A stretch of 64,000 nucleotides of DNA, taken from NCBI GenBank assembly GCA_049517655.1, contig JBEKRQ010000004.1:1-64000 (forward strand). The letters are read 5' to 3'. Positions 1-8,957 of this stretch are shown piece after piece; position 1 is the first letter of the stretch; every line of letters begins with the position of its first letter. A program made the translations under genes and the position numbers. The notes below the pieces were generated by a model that saw only the letters and a program-made list of their open reading frames with translations, did no database searches and had not been told where the DNA came from. This stretch comes from UBA11358 sp049517655. GTDB lineage: Bacteria > Verrucomicrobiota > Verrucomicrobiia > Limisphaerales > UBA11358.

Positions 1-203
1 AGACTGAACCGGAAATCACAGACGGCTGTCACAGGACCGCTCGCGGGCTGGCCTATGATATTGCCCGGGCTGTTGGATTGCTGGAGCTGGCCCTGATAAG
101 TAAGCGCTGAGCCCATCGGCGCGGCAACCAGGCTGCCGGCAAACAAGGCCGACAACGCGGCGGTGATGACCGCCAGGACAATGATGGGGCAAATCCGTCT
201 CAC
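1..203 (-). CDS. Secreted protein, N-terminal part only (runs off window)
   Basis: Reading leftwards from a GTG at 201-203 there are 67 open codons to the window edge. The protein starts with two arginines, then a hydrophobic run at about residues 5-28 and an Ala-rich region, which fits a Sec signal peptide. The mature part begins with ALTYQGQLQQ. A TYQG start of this kind is common in large secreted Verrucomicrobia proteins of unknown role (recalled, not searched). GGAG lies 12 bases before the GTG, and the reading frame has no ATG nearby upstream. Function cannot be told from this fragment. Confidence 0.55.
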   Translation of the reverse strand, partial: MRRICPIIVLAVITAALSALFAGSLVAAPMGSALTYQGQLQQSNSPGNIIGQPASGPVTAVCDFRFS

Positions 204-340
204 GTGGCTTGATTTCTCCGCTTCAAGTGCCGCATGTCCAGAACATTCATTTTGAATTCTGTTGGAATCCGCGCTTTCATGCAACCCCTTCTTTTCTAAT
301 TTTAGCCTAACGAAATTCTTTCGGTGTTTCTTGTCGCAAC

Positions 341-373
341 TGTCAAAGGACCGCCGTCGCTGCTCCTTTGACA
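341..373. repeat. Perfect 10-bp inverted repeat past the der stop codon
   Basis: TGTCAAAGGA at 341-350 pairs with TCCTTTGACA at 364-373 across a 13-base loop. It lies 5 bases beyond the der stop codon (378-380). There is no T-run on either side, so it is not a classical rho-independent terminator, although it may end or protect the der transcript. Confidence 0.6.
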
Positions 374-377
374 AACG

Positions 378-1919
378 CTATTTATTTTGCGTTGGTCGCC
401 GGTTTTTCCGGCCCGGCCCGTTCCTGCTTCTCTGGCACGGTGTTGTGAATTTGCGGATGGGTTCCACAGTCCTGGGCCGGGATTTGGGAACAAGAACAAT
501 CGGACAGCCTTCGTAACCAAAGGCGCGGCGCAACTGGTTGCCGAGGTATTTTTTATATTGGTCGGAAAACAATTCATCGCGGTTGATGAACAGCAGAAAC
601 GTCGGCGGCGCCTGCCGCACCTGCGTGGCGTAAAAAAACTTCAGCCGGTGCCCCACCGCGCTGACCGGCTGGCGGCGTTCGACGGCGTCTTGCAACGTCC
701 GATTCAAAATCGCCGTTGGAATCTTTTGTTGAAGTTGCGCCGCGACGTAGCGCACGGCTTCCAGTAAACGATCCAGATGAAAACCGGATTTGGCTGATGC
801 GAAAATCACCGGCGCGTAGTCGAGGAAGAATAATTTTTCCTGCACCCAGGCGCCAAATTCGCCGAGCGTGGATATTATCTTTGCCTGGCCTTCGCGCTGT
901 TCCTTTTTATTGCGGCGCGCGATTTCCTCTTCGCGCACCTGGCGGACGGATTCCGCCACCAAATCCCATTTATTGACGACGACGATGCAGGCTTTGCGTT
1001 CCTCAACGATTTTGTCCGCGATTTTTTTGTCCTGTTCGGCAATTCCGGCTTCAGCGTCCAAGACCAAAATCACAATGTCACAATGCGCAATGGCATCCGC
1101 CGCGCGCTGGACGCTGAAAAATTCAATGGAATCACCCACGCGCCGCGCCTTTCGCATGCCGGCGGTGTCAATGAGAATATATTTTTGCCACACACCACCG
1201 GTTTCCACTTCAAATGGCACGTCAATGGAATCGCGCGTCGTGCCGGGAATCGGTGTGACAATGACGCGCGAGGATTGCGTCAAGGCGTTGATAATCGAGG
1301 ACTTTCCGACATTTGGCCTTCCAACAATCGCTAGTTTCAATATATGCGAGTCAGTTGTCAGTGGTTGGTAGTCAGTAGTCGAAACATCTGCACCATATGC
1401 GTTGCTACTGACTGCGGGCAGAAGGGCGACCGCCGCGTTCATCAACGGCTCGATGCCTTCGCCGTGAATCGCGCTGACCGGGAAGATTTTTTCGAAGCCG
1501 AGTTGTGCGAATTCATCAGTGCTGGCTTCGTCACGGCTCGTGTCCACTTTGTTGGCTGCGACAAAAATCGGTTTTCCACTGCGGCGCAATCGCGCGGCCA
1601 CTTCGCGATCGAGCGGCATGACGCCCTCCTGCGCGTTGACGACGAGGATGATGACATTCGCGGACTCGATGGCCAAATCCACCTGTTCCATCGCCGCTTT
1701 AATGATGACATCACCCGCCTTTTCGCGGCGCAACAGTCCGATGCCGCCGGTGTCCACGAGCGTGAAGGCACGCCCGTTCCACTCAGCTTCGGCGCTGATG
1801 CGGTCGCGCGTGACGCCGGGCTGATCGTGGACGATGGCGATGCGCCGTCCGACGATGCGGTTGAACAGCGCGGACTTGCCGACGTTGGGGCGGCCGACGA
1901 TGGCGATTAAAGCGGACAC
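378..1919 (-). CDS. der: Ribosome biogenesis GTPase Der (EngA)
   Basis: Der is a double GTPase needed for assembly of the 50S ribosomal subunit. The protein has 513 residues. The first P-loop GRPNVGKS is at residues 9-16, with DTGG and NKVD following; the second GRPNVGKSS is at about 200-208, with DTAG and NKWD; a KH-like domain follows. I chose the GTG at 1917-1919 because it gives the usual N-terminus (MSALIAIVGRP). The open frame continues upstream but that part is not family-like. The linker between the two G domains (about residues 180-190) is encoded by four degenerate 7-base units (1349-1382), an in-frame repeat insertion. The basic C-terminal tail is unremarkable. It is divergent from the glycosylase gene at 2102. 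Confidence 0.95.
   Translation of the reverse strand: MSALIAIVGRPNVGKSALFNRIVGRRIAIVHDQPGVTRDRISAEAEWNGRAFTLVDTGGIGLLRREKAGDVIIKAAMEQVDLAIESANVIILVVNAQEGVMPLDREVAARLRRSGKPIFVAANKVDTSRDEASTDEFAQLGFEKIFPVSAIHGEGIEPLMNAAVALLPAVSSNAYGADVSTTDYQPLTTDSHILKLAIVGRPNVGKSSIINALTQSSRVIVTPIPGTTRDSIDVPFEVETGGVWQKYILIDTAGMRKARRVGDSIEFFSVQRAADAIAHCDIVILVLDAEAGIAEQDKKIADKIVEERKACIVVVNKWDLVAESVRQVREEEIARRNKKEQREGQAKIISTLGEFGAWVQEKLFFLDYAPVIFASAKSGFHLDRLLEAVRYVAAQLQQKIPTAILNRTLQDAVERRQPVSAVGHRLKFFYATQVRQAPPTFLLFINRDELFSDQYKKYLGNQLRRAFGYEGCPIVLVPKSRPRTVEPIRKFTTPCQRSRNGPGRKNRRPTQNK
1349..1382. repeat. 7-nt degenerate tandem array inside der
   Basis: On the minus strand this reads as about four and a half units of the type ACTACTG, ACTACCA, ACCACTG, ACAACTG. 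It encodes the linker between the two GTPase domains and keeps the der frame open. Confidence 0.7.
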
Positions 1920-2101
1920 GCGCCGAAGATGAAGAAATTTGTGTGCCAGCGAAAGTGAAATTGAATTGGAACTGGTTTTACAGGGTGGGGCGGGTGCTCG
2001 TCTGGCCGAAGTCTGACGAAGGCCGATCCCCGCGAGCGACTGGTGTAACCACGGAACCGGTGCGGATTGATTCGACGCACATTCCACTGGCGTTGCTTTG
2101 T

Positions 2102-2878
2102 ATGTTTGCTATCAAAGTCCGCGTGGCAAAACCGGCGAACCGCAAACCAGACCCAGTTGCGCCGCGTTTGCGTCGCGCTTACGAACTCCTGCGCGCGCGA
2201 TTTGGGCATCAACATTGGTGGCCGGGGGAAACGCCGTTTGAAGTCTGCGTCGGCGCCATTCTCACGCAAAACACCGCGTGGACAAACGTTGAGCGCGCCA
2301 TCGCCAACCTCAAGGCCGCGCGCGTGCTGGAACCGGGGAAACTATTCGCGTTTCCCGAATCGAAATTGGCGGAGCTGATTCGTCCCGCCGGTTATTTCAA
2401 CGTGAAGGCGCGACGATTGCGTTCATTTTTGCGCGTGCTTGTCGAAGATTTTGGCGGCGATTTGAACCGGTTGTTCGCCGGTAAAACTCCGGTTGTGCGG
2501 GAGCGGTTGCTGGCCATACACGGCATCGGGCCGGAAACAGCGGACAGCCTGTTGCTGTATGCGGGCAGACATCACAGTTTTGTGGTTGATGCTTACACGA
2601 AACGGATTTTTCAGCGGCATCATTGGAGTCATTCGGAAGGCAGAAGGCAAAAGGCAGAAGGCAGAAATTTAAAGTCGTCGGGTGGTTATGATGAATTGAA
2701 GCGATTGTGCGAATCGGCATTGAATCAAAAAAAGGGTGCGCAAAGGCTTGATTACTGGCGGGATTATCACGCGCAACTGGTGATGACGGGCAAACATTTT
2801 TGCCGGACACGCGCGCCGCGCTGTGAAGAGTGCCCGCTCAGACCGCTGCTGCCGCGAAAATCAGAGGACGAAGGATAG
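2102..2878 (+). CDS. Endonuclease III-like DNA glycosylase
   Basis: This is a base-excision repair enzyme of the HhH-GPD superfamily, 258 residues from the ATG at 2102 (the longer frame from 1943 has no family-like sequence before it). The early part (PGETPFEVCVGAILTQNT) is typical of the endonuclease III group. The helix-hairpin-helix HGIGPETAD begins at residue 140 and the catalytic Asp of FVVDAYTKR is D163. The Lys of bifunctional glycosylase/AP-lyases is Glu here, so a monofunctional glycosylase of the HP0602/MagIII-like group is more likely than Nth. The C-terminal iron-sulfur motif keeps three cysteines (C-X6-C-X2-C), but the fourth is Leu. Residues about 179-190 are encoded by an in-frame 7-nt repeat array (2636-2670). 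Confidence 0.85.
   Translation: MFAIKVRVAKPANRKPDPVAPRLRRAYELLRARFGHQHWWPGETPFEVCVGAILTQNTAWTNVERAIANLKAARVLEPGKLFAFPESKLAELIRPAGYFNVKARRLRSFLRVLVEDFGGDLNRLFAGKTPVVRERLLAIHGIGPETADSLLLYAGRHHSFVVDAYTKRIFQRHHWSHSEGRRQKAEGRNLKSSGGYDELKRLCESALNQKKGAQRLDYWRDYHAQLVMTGKHFCRTRAPRCEECPLRPLLPRKSEDEG
2636..2670. repeat. 7-nt tandem array inside the glycosylase gene
   Basis: There are five consecutive units, with GAAGGCA as the common form (2636-2642 and onwards) and GAAATTT as the last. They encode the EGRRQKAEGRN stretch between the catalytic Asp helix and the C-terminal domain. Confidence 0.85.
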
Positions 2879-2884
2879 ATGTCA

Positions 2885-2919
2885 GGCTTCCGGCCTCCGA
2901 CTTCCGGCTTCTGAATTGC
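2885..2919. repeat. 7-nt tandem array between two genes
   Basis: There are five units of the type GGCTTCC, GGCCTCC, GACTTCC, GGCTTCT and GAATTGC, directly after the glycosylase stop and 48 bases before the GT2 start codon. Confidence 0.8.
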
Positions 2920-2967
2920 CTGCTTGTTTTCGGCGCGTTTCCCGCTAATTTTTGCGCCATCGCCAGT

Positions 2968-3699
2968 ATGAACCCGACCCTCATCATCGTGCCGACTTAC
3001 AATGAGCGGGAAAATCTACCCCATCTCGCGCAGCGGCTTTTGGCGCTGCCCACGCGGGTGGATTTGCTTGTGGTAGATGACGGTTCGCCCGACGGCACGG
3101 GCAAAATCGCCGATGAACTTGCCGGGAAACATCCGGAAATTCATGTCCTGCATCGCGCGGAAAAAAACGGTCTGGGACGCGCCTACATTGCCGGATTCAA
3201 ATGGGCGCTGGAACGCGGCTACGAATTCATTTTCGAAATGGACGGCGATTTTTCACACGACCCGGACGACGTGCCGGTGTTTCTTGAAGCTGCCCGAAAC
3301 GCCGATCTTGTGCTCGGGTCGCGTTATGTGAACGGCATCCGCGTCATCAATTGGCCGCTCAAACGTTTGATGTTAAGCCGGGGTGCTGGAAAATATGTAA
3401 AGCTGGTCACCGGAATGCCGTTTACCGACCCGACGGGCGGCTACAAATGTTTTCGCCGACGCGCATTGCAAGCTGTCAACCTAAATGAAGTCCGCTCGAA
3501 CGGTTACAGTTTCCAAATTGAAATGACGCACAAACTCTGGCGGCAGGGATTTAAAATTGTCGAAGTGCCGATTATTTTTACCGAACGCGCCGAAGGCCGG
3601 TCAAAAATGGCCGGTCACATTGTGAGCGAGGCGTTTTGGATGGTCTGGCGTCTGTGGATGCAAAATGGCCTGCGCCGTTCGCCTCGCGCCGCGAAGTAA
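2968..3699 (+). CDS. Family 2 glycosyltransferase, polyprenol-phosphate mannosyltransferase-like
   Basis: The 243-residue protein resembles Dpm1/Ppm1, which transfers mannose (or another sugar) from a nucleotide sugar to a polyprenyl phosphate at the inner face of the membrane. It has the GT-A start LIIVPTYNERENLP, VVDDGSPDGTG (D37-D38), the metal-binding D92-G-D94 in FEMDGDFSHD, and the TDPTGGYKCFRRRAL and GRSKM blocks of this family. No C-terminal membrane domain (GtrA type) is present, so it is the short soluble form. The start is ATG 2968; the longer frame from 2830 overlaps the glycosylase and repeat DNA. The sugar-phosphate product may feed the DUF2723 (GT117-like) membrane protein at 4947, but that is inference from proximity. 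Confidence 0.9.
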   Translation: MNPTLIIVPTYNERENLPHLAQRLLALPTRVDLLVVDDGSPDGTGKIADELAGKHPEIHVLHRAEKNGLGRAYIAGFKWALERGYEFIFEMDGDFSHDPDDVPVFLEAARNADLVLGSRYVNGIRVINWPLKRLMLSRGAGKYVKLVTGMPFTDPTGGYKCFRRRALQAVNLNEVRSNGYSFQIEMTHKLWRQGFKIVEVPIIFTERAEGRSKMAGHIVSEAFWMVWRLWMQNGLRRSPRAAK

Positions 3700-3780
3700 A
3701 GTCAAAGTCGCCATGAAAGCGGATCCGATCTTAATGATTTTTACCATCGTTTGTGTGACCGCCACTTCTGACTTTTCCCA

Positions 3781-4950
3781 ATGTCATTAAACGTTGGCGA
3801 CAAACTGGTTTTGACCATTGACGACATTGCGTTCGGCGGCGATGGCGTCGGGCGCGTGAACGATTTTGTTGTGTTTGTGCCATTTGTGCTCGTGGATGAA
3901 GTCGTCGAGGTCGAAATCACGGAGGTCAAAAGGAATTTTGCGCGCGCAAAATTGCTCTGCATTGAAAAACCGTCGCCGGAACGCGTCGAACCTGCCTGCC
4001 GTTATTTCGGCAAATGCGGCGGCTGCCAATATCAACATGTTGAATACGCCGCACAGTTGCGGCTCAAACAAAAGCAAATTGCGGATTTGTTCGAACGCGT
4101 TGGGAAATTTCCCTCCGACCTTGTCGGGGCGGTAATTCCGTGTCCGCAGTCTTACGGCTACCGCAACCGCATCATGATTCGCAGCCAGTGGAACAAGCCG
4201 GAGCAAAAACTCAACATCGGCTTCGTGCGCTGGGACTGCGGCCTGGTCGAGGACATTGAAGAATGCAAAATCGCCGAGCCGGTTCTCAACGTGCAAATTG
4301 CCCGTGTCCGCGCGCATCCGCCGCCGCGCGGCGGCTTGAAAGTCGTGCTGCGCGTGTCGCCGGAAGATTGGGACGTTCCGCCGGACTCGTTTTTTCAGAG
4401 CAATTTTTTTCTACTGCCCAAACTCGTCGGGACCGTGCGCGAATTTCTCCGGGCTGGTGGCGCGCGATATTTGGTGGATTTGTATTGTGGCGTGGGATTT
4501 TTCGGGATCCAGCTGGCGGACGCGGTCGAATCGTTCGTCGGTGTGGAACATGATCAGTACGCCATCAAATCGGCGCGGCGCAACACATTGTCGCACAACG
4601 TTGGCAACGGGGAATTTATTGCAAAAACAGTTGAAGAAGTTTTGCCGGAGTTGTTGAAAAAGTTTTCTCTGGAAAGAACAACGGTATTGCTCGACCCGTC
4701 GCGCAAGGGCTGTTTGCCGCGGACGTTGGAATTGTTGCGCGAGGCAAAACCGGCACAGATCATTTACGTTTCATGCCATCCGGCGACAATGGCGCGGGAT
4801 TTGAACGTTTTATGTGGTGGTGGTGTCTTTGACCTAATGCGCGTGCAACCGCTGGATATGTTTCCACAAACGCAACACGTCGAATGCGTGGCGGATTTGC
4901 GCGCAGCGGAAAATCTTGCCAATCCGCACAGGGCGGACTCAACTGGATGA
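3781..4950 (+). CDS. TRAM-domain RNA (uracil-5-)-methyltransferase, TrmA/RlmD family
   Basis: This S-adenosylmethionine-dependent enzyme methylates a uridine in rRNA or tRNA. It has 389 residues: an N-terminal TRAM domain (about 1-60), iron-sulfur cysteines C73, C79 and C82 (pattern C-X5-C-X2-C), a SAM-binding YLVDLYCGVGFFG block, a DPSRKG motif, and the catalytic Cys C332 in YVSCHPATMARD. Which RNA position is methylated (RlmD, RlmCD or TrmA type) cannot be read from the sequence. Its TGA stop overlaps the ATG of the next gene (ATGA at 4947-4950), so the two are probably translated together. The start is ATG 3781, 81 bases after the GT2 gene. Confidence 0.9.
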   Translation: MSLNVGDKLVLTIDDIAFGGDGVGRVNDFVVFVPFVLVDEVVEVEITEVKRNFARAKLLCIEKPSPERVEPACRYFGKCGGCQYQHVEYAAQLRLKQKQIADLFERVGKFPSDLVGAVIPCPQSYGYRNRIMIRSQWNKPEQKLNIGFVRWDCGLVEDIEECKIAEPVLNVQIARVRAHPPPRGGLKVVLRVSPEDWDVPPDSFFQSNFFLLPKLVGTVREFLRAGGARYLVDLYCGVGFFGIQLADAVESFVGVEHDQYAIKSARRNTLSHNVGNGEFIAKTVEEVLPELLKKFSLERTTVLLDPSRKGCLPRTLELLREAKPAQIIYVSCHPATMARDLNVLCGGGVFDLMRVQPLDMFPQTQHVECVADLRAAENLANPHRADSTG

Positions 4951-7862
4951 ACCCAATGACAATGGACGCACAAACGGACACGCGTAAAAATTTCGTTCCG
5001 CATTTTCTACCGTGGCTTCTGACTGCCGCGGCGCTGGCGGTTTATTTGCTGACACTCAACCGTTGGGTGTCGCTGTTCAATCTTGGTTCCGTTGCCAAAA
5101 TATCCGGCTGGACGTGGCAACCGGAAGTCTTGAATCCGGTTTCGTTTCTCGTCACGTATCCGTTCCACTGGCTGCCGGTCGTGTCAATTCCAGTCGCGCT
5201 GAATCTGTTTTCCGCCGTGTGCGCCGCGCTGACACTTGGCTTGCTTGCGCGGTCGGTTGCGATTTTGCCGCAGGACCGGACGGAGGCGCAACGAAAACGC
5301 GAACAGAACCCTTTTTCGTTTTTGACCATTCGCAGCGCCTGGTTGCCGCCGGTTTTTGCCGTGTTGGTGTGCGGTTTGCAACTCACGTTCTGGGAGAACG
5401 CGACGAATTATACGGGCGAAATGTTGAGCCTGTTGCCGTTCGCTTTCGTCATTTGGTCGCTGCTGGAATACCGGCTGGACGAGCGCGAGGGACGGCTGTT
5501 TCTGGCCGCGTTCGTGTATGGAGCGAGCATGGCGAATGACTGGGCGATGGTGTGTTATTTCCCCGTTTTTATCACGGCCATCGTCTGGGTTCGCGGCTTG
5601 AGTTTTTTTAATGCGCGTTTTCTCGAACGAATGACGTTGTGTGGTCTGGCGGGAATATCTTTCTATCTGCTCCTGCCGCTGGTGGCGGCGATTTCGGGCA
5701 GAGTGCCGGTGACGTTCTGGGAAGCGTTGAGGTTCAATCTATCGTCGCAGTTCCACATAGTGAAGGCCTTTTTCATCAGCGGGAACGTCAGAAATACCTT
5801 GGGCTTGTTGTCATTAAGCTCATTGGCGCCCTTGTTGATGTTGTCGATCCGCTGGCGTGCATCCTTCGGAGACCCCAGCCCGATTGGCACGGCGTTGACC
5901 AGCTTCATGTTTCATCTGGTGCATGCGGTTTTTCTGGTCCTCTGCATTTGGGTGGCATTCGATCCGCCGTTCAGCCCCCGGGAAAAAGGGTTGGGACTGA
6001 CATTCTACTACTTGAGCACGTTGAGCGTGGGTTATTACAGCGGATATTTTTTATTGGTGTTTGGAAAACGACCGGTCGCCCCTTTGCGACGGACCAGGCC
6101 GTCCCCGTTTGACTCTTTGAACGTCCTGCCCGTGGCAGGCGTGTGGCTGCTTTTCATTTTGGCCGGTGTCGGGCTGATTTGCAAAAACGCGCCACAACTT
6201 CAGGCCGTGAACGATGATACGTTTCGACATTACACCTCGCTTGTGGAAGAGAGCCTGCCGCGTTCGGGCGGCATTTTGTTGAGCGACGACTCGCGAAGAC
6301 TGATTCTCGAACAGGCGGCATTGGTCCGTGATGGTCGGATGAAAGATTTTATACCGGTCGAGACGCAGTCGCTCAAATATCCGTCGTATCTCAAATTTTT
6401 GCACAGGCAGTTTCCGCAAAAATGGCCGGACACGGTTGCCGCTTTCGAAGAAACCAACGGCGTCAGCCCGCCTTATTTGACCGGCCTGCTGACAACGCTC
6501 GCCAAAACGAACGAGCTTTATTATCTGCATCCGAGCTTCGGCTATTACTTCGAGCAATTTTATTTGGAACCGCACGGCTTGGTCTACAAGCTCAAAATAC
6601 TGCCCGGCGACACGCTCCTGCCGCCGTTGCCGGATGAAAATGAAATCGCCGTGAACGAGGCATTTTGGTCACAGGCGGAAACACAAGCGTTCCCTCCCAT
6701 TGAACGAGCCCTGGCCGTTCCGAAACCCGGTTCACCGCGGTCATGGGGCGAAAAATGGCTCGCAATGTTGCACGCAGCGCGGGAACAGAATCCCAACGCC
6801 GTTGTCGCCGGGAGTTTTTACTCGCGTAGTTTGAATTTTTGGGGAGTCCAAATGCAACGTGCCGGTGCTCTTGCCGCCGCCGCCACGCATTTTGAAATGG
6901 CGGAAAAGCTCAACCCCAAAAACGTTGTCGCGCAAATCAACCTTCAATTCAACCGCAGCCTTCAGGCTGGTGAAAACGTGCCGGTGGATTTGACCAAAGT
7001 CACGCTCGATCAATTCAAGCTCCATTCGTGGGACGAAGTGCTCAACGCGAACGGCCCTTTTGACGAGCCGAGTTTTTGCCTGGAAAATGGCGTCGTATTG
7101 GTACAGGGCGGATTGTTTCGCCAGGCCATTACCCTGTTTACCCGCGTCCGCCAGCTCGCGCCGGACAATCTGGCCGCCCGGCTTTGGCTGGGACAGCTTT
7201 ACGATTCGGCCCGTTTGCCTTACCGCGCGCTTGAAGCAATCCAGGATGTGCGCGGGCAACCGGAAAAATTTTCGTTGACGGACACGAACAAAATCCAACT
7301 CGTCCTCATTGAGGCCGCCGCTTATTTCGAGATGAAAAACCCTGCGCGCGCCACGCAACTGCTCGGAACCGAAATCTCCCGCTGTCCCACAAACGATGCA
7401 CTGCTCGCCGCCGCCGCCCAATTTTATCTGGCCAACGGCCTCTTCAACAATGCGCTTGCTGTCATTGACCGCAGGTTGCAACTCTCACCCGACGACGCGA
7501 ACCGGCTTTTCGACAAAGGCTACGCTTGCCTTCAACTCAGAGCCTACGATGACGCCATTGCCGCGCTGACCCGTGTTCTGTCCCTTCAGAAGGACAACGA
7601 GGACGCGCTGTATTTTCGCGCCATCGCCTATCTCAACAGAGGCAAACTCGATGACGCGCGCGCCGATTACATGGGATTGAGTCAAACGGTTACCAACTCA
7701 TACCGGATTGCCTATGGCTTGGGCGAAATTGCCTGGCGCAAGCATGAAACCAATGAGGCGATAAGAAATTACGAGCTGTATCTGGCTGGCGTGAAAACCA
7801 ACACCGACGCGGCCAGGACGATCATCCAGCGACTCCGCGAACTCAAGGGCAAATCGCCTTGA
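4947..7862 (+). CDS. DUF2723 (GT117-like) membrane protein with TPR C-terminus
   Basis: The protein has 971 residues. The N-terminal half (about 1-420) has many membrane segments and a layout recalling DUF2723/TMEM260 proteins, which are thought to be O-mannosyltransferase-like enzymes using lipid-linked sugars: YLLTLNRW near the start, then PVSFLVTYPFHWLP. The C-terminal half (about 640-971) contains tetratricopeptide-like helical repeats (for example NALAVIDRRLQLSPDDANRL and DAIAALTRVLSLQKD). The ATG at 4947 overlaps the upstream stop, giving ATGA coupling; the frame from 4884 would overlap the methyltransferase by more. The protein probably acts at the cytoplasmic membrane on secreted proteins. 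Substrate and reaction are not established for this type. Confidence 0.7.
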   Translation: MNPMTMDAQTDTRKNFVPHFLPWLLTAAALAVYLLTLNRWVSLFNLGSVAKISGWTWQPEVLNPVSFLVTYPFHWLPVVSIPVALNLFSAVCAALTLGLLARSVAILPQDRTEAQRKREQNPFSFLTIRSAWLPPVFAVLVCGLQLTFWENATNYTGEMLSLLPFAFVIWSLLEYRLDEREGRLFLAAFVYGASMANDWAMVCYFPVFITAIVWVRGLSFFNARFLERMTLCGLAGISFYLLLPLVAAISGRVPVTFWEALRFNLSSQFHIVKAFFISGNVRNTLGLLSLSSLAPLLMLSIRWRASFGDPSPIGTALTSFMFHLVHAVFLVLCIWVAFDPPFSPREKGLGLTFYYLSTLSVGYYSGYFLLVFGKRPVAPLRRTRPSPFDSLNVLPVAGVWLLFILAGVGLICKNAPQLQAVNDDTFRHYTSLVEESLPRSGGILLSDDSRRLILEQAALVRDGRMKDFIPVETQSLKYPSYLKFLHRQFPQKWPDTVAAFEETNGVSPPYLTGLLTTLAKTNELYYLHPSFGYYFEQFYLEPHGLVYKLKILPGDTLLPPLPDENEIAVNEAFWSQAETQAFPPIERALAVPKPGSPRSWGEKWLAMLHAAREQNPNAVVAGSFYSRSLNFWGVQMQRAGALAAAATHFEMAEKLNPKNVVAQINLQFNRSLQAGENVPVDLTKVTLDQFKLHSWDEVLNANGPFDEPSFCLENGVVLVQGGLFRQAITLFTRVRQLAPDNLAARLWLGQLYDSARLPYRALEAIQDVRGQPEKFSLTDTNKIQLVLIEAAAYFEMKNPARATQLLGTEISRCPTNDALLAAAAQFYLANGLFNNALAVIDRRLQLSPDDANRLFDKGYACLQLRAYDDAIAALTRVLSLQKDNEDALYFRAIAYLNRGKLDDARADYMGLSQTVTNSYRIAYGLGEIAWRKHETNEAIRNYELYLAGVKTNTDAARTIIQRLRELKGKSP

Positions 7863-7890
7863 CCGCGCTGATGCGGGACTGGATGGGGGT

Positions 7891-7920
7891 TTGTTCGTGT
7901 TGATTCGTGTCCATTCGTAG
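7891..7920. repeat. 10-nt tandem array upstream of ymdB
   Basis: There are three units in exact 10-base register at 7891, 7901 and 7911, with TTCGTG as the shared core. The array fills the gap between the DUF2723 gene and ymdB. Confidence 0.8.
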
Positions 7921-7956
7921 TTTGTTTTTTCATTTCAAATGCGATAAAATTTGCCC

Positions 7957-8811
7957 GTGAAACTGCTCTTCATCGGCGACATCGTGGGACAACCCGGCCG
8001 GCGCGCGGTCGCGGAACTTCTGCCCAAACTGCGCGAACAACACAGCCTCGATTTCGTCATTGCCAACGGCGAAAACTCCGCCGGCGGCTCCGGCATCACG
8101 CCCAAGACCGCCGAAGAAATCTTTTCGGCGGGCGTGGACGTCATCACCAGCGGCGACCATTTGTGGGACCAAAAGGAAGTCATGGAATTGCTCGCCAACG
8201 AAAAACGTTTTCTCCGCCCGCTCAATTATCCGCCCGGCACGCCCGGCCAGGGCAGCGCCATCTTTCAAGTCCAAAGTCCAAAGTCCTCCGCCTACGCTGA
8301 AAGCTACGGCGCGACCGCGCCGAAACGAAGTGAAGGCGGGAAAGTCCAAAGTCAGATTTCAGTCGCTGTTTTGAATGTGCAAGGCCGCGCGTTCCTGCCG
8401 CCGCTTGAAAATCCTTTTCTCGCTGCTCGCGCCGAAGTTGAACGGCTGCGGCAGCAGACTAAAATCATTTTCGTGGACATTCACGCCGAGGCGACCTCGG
8501 AAAAAATCGCGTTAGCGCGGATGCTCGACGGACAGGTGAGCGCGGTGGTGGGCACGCACACGCACGTGCAGACGGCGGACGAGCAGATTTTCCCCGGCGG
8601 CACGGCGTATCTGACCGACGCCGGGTTCACCGGCCCGCATGAGAGTGTTTTGGGCCGCGAAATCGAGCCGGTCATCAAACGCTTTCTCACCAGCATGCCG
8701 CAGCGGTTTGAGGTGGCTAAAAACAATGTGTTGCTTCACGGCGCAATGATTGAAATTGATGACGCCACTGGCAAGGCGCTGAAAATTCAGCGGGTGTCGG
8801 AAGCAATTTAA
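7957..8811 (+). CDS. ymdB: YmdB-family metallophosphoesterase
   Basis: The 284-residue protein belongs to the YmdB/TIGR00282 family of calcineurin-like phosphoesterases; the Bacillus member hydrolyses 2',3'-cyclic AMP and affects RNA decay. Metal-binding motifs are clear: FIGDIVGQPGR at the start, NGENSAGGSG, SGDHLWDQKE, VDIHAEATSEK and VGTHTHVQTAD. I chose GTG 7957 (VKLLFIGD) over TTG 7951 because family members begin at this point. About 32 residues between AIFQ and VAVLNVQGRAF are encoded by repeat DNA (8266-8361) and are extra compared with the family as I recall it. The insertion keeps the frame and lies between conserved blocks, so the enzyme may still fold. Confidence 0.9.
   Translation: MKLLFIGDIVGQPGRRAVAELLPKLREQHSLDFVIANGENSAGGSGITPKTAEEIFSAGVDVITSGDHLWDQKEVMELLANEKRFLRPLNYPPGTPGQGSAIFQVQSPKSSAYAESYGATAPKRSEGGKVQSQISVAVLNVQGRAFLPPLENPFLAARAEVERLRQQTKIIFVDIHAEATSEKIALARMLDGQVSAVVGTHTHVQTADEQIFPGGTAYLTDAGFTGPHESVLGREIEPVIKRFLTSMPQRFEVAKNNVLLHGAMIEIDDATGKALKIQRVSEAI
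8266..8361. repeat. Composite repeat inside ymdB
   Basis: 7-nt units of the form AAAGTCC occur at 8266-8286 and again at 8341-8361 (AAAGTCC, AAAGTCA, GATTTCA). They enclose a GC-rich segment containing CCGAAACGAAG and GAAGGCGGG, motifs also seen near 18255-18272. The whole block is read through in frame by ymdB. Confidence 0.75.
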
Positions 8812-8863
8812 TCTGCCAAACTGCAGCAGGCCTCCAGCGTGTTGTTCACGCGGCGGGAAGAAT

Positions 8864-8957
8864 GGGATGTGCAGCAGCGCATCCCTACCAAATCATGGTA
8901 GGGCGGCGCTGCCGCGCCGCCCAAATATAGATAAAGGCCACGCAGCAACTGCCCTAC
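8864..8957. repeat. REP palindrome cluster left of the RAYT gene
   Basis: A minus-strand REP at 8864-8888 has a GTAG head (CTAC at 8885-8888) and a GGATG/CATCC stem. A plus-strand REP at 8898-8922 has the GTAG head at 8898-8901 and an 8-bp stem GGGCGGCG/CGCCGCCC. A third, weaker minus-strand element has its GTAG head at 8954-8957. The TAG of this third head is the stop codon of the RAYT frame. The first two form an inverted pair like a BIME. Confidence 0.8.

Noticed and set aside
1943..2101. Upstream extension of the DNA glycosylase frame
   Set aside because: Open by chance; no family-like residues, and ATG 2102 gives the normal N-terminus.
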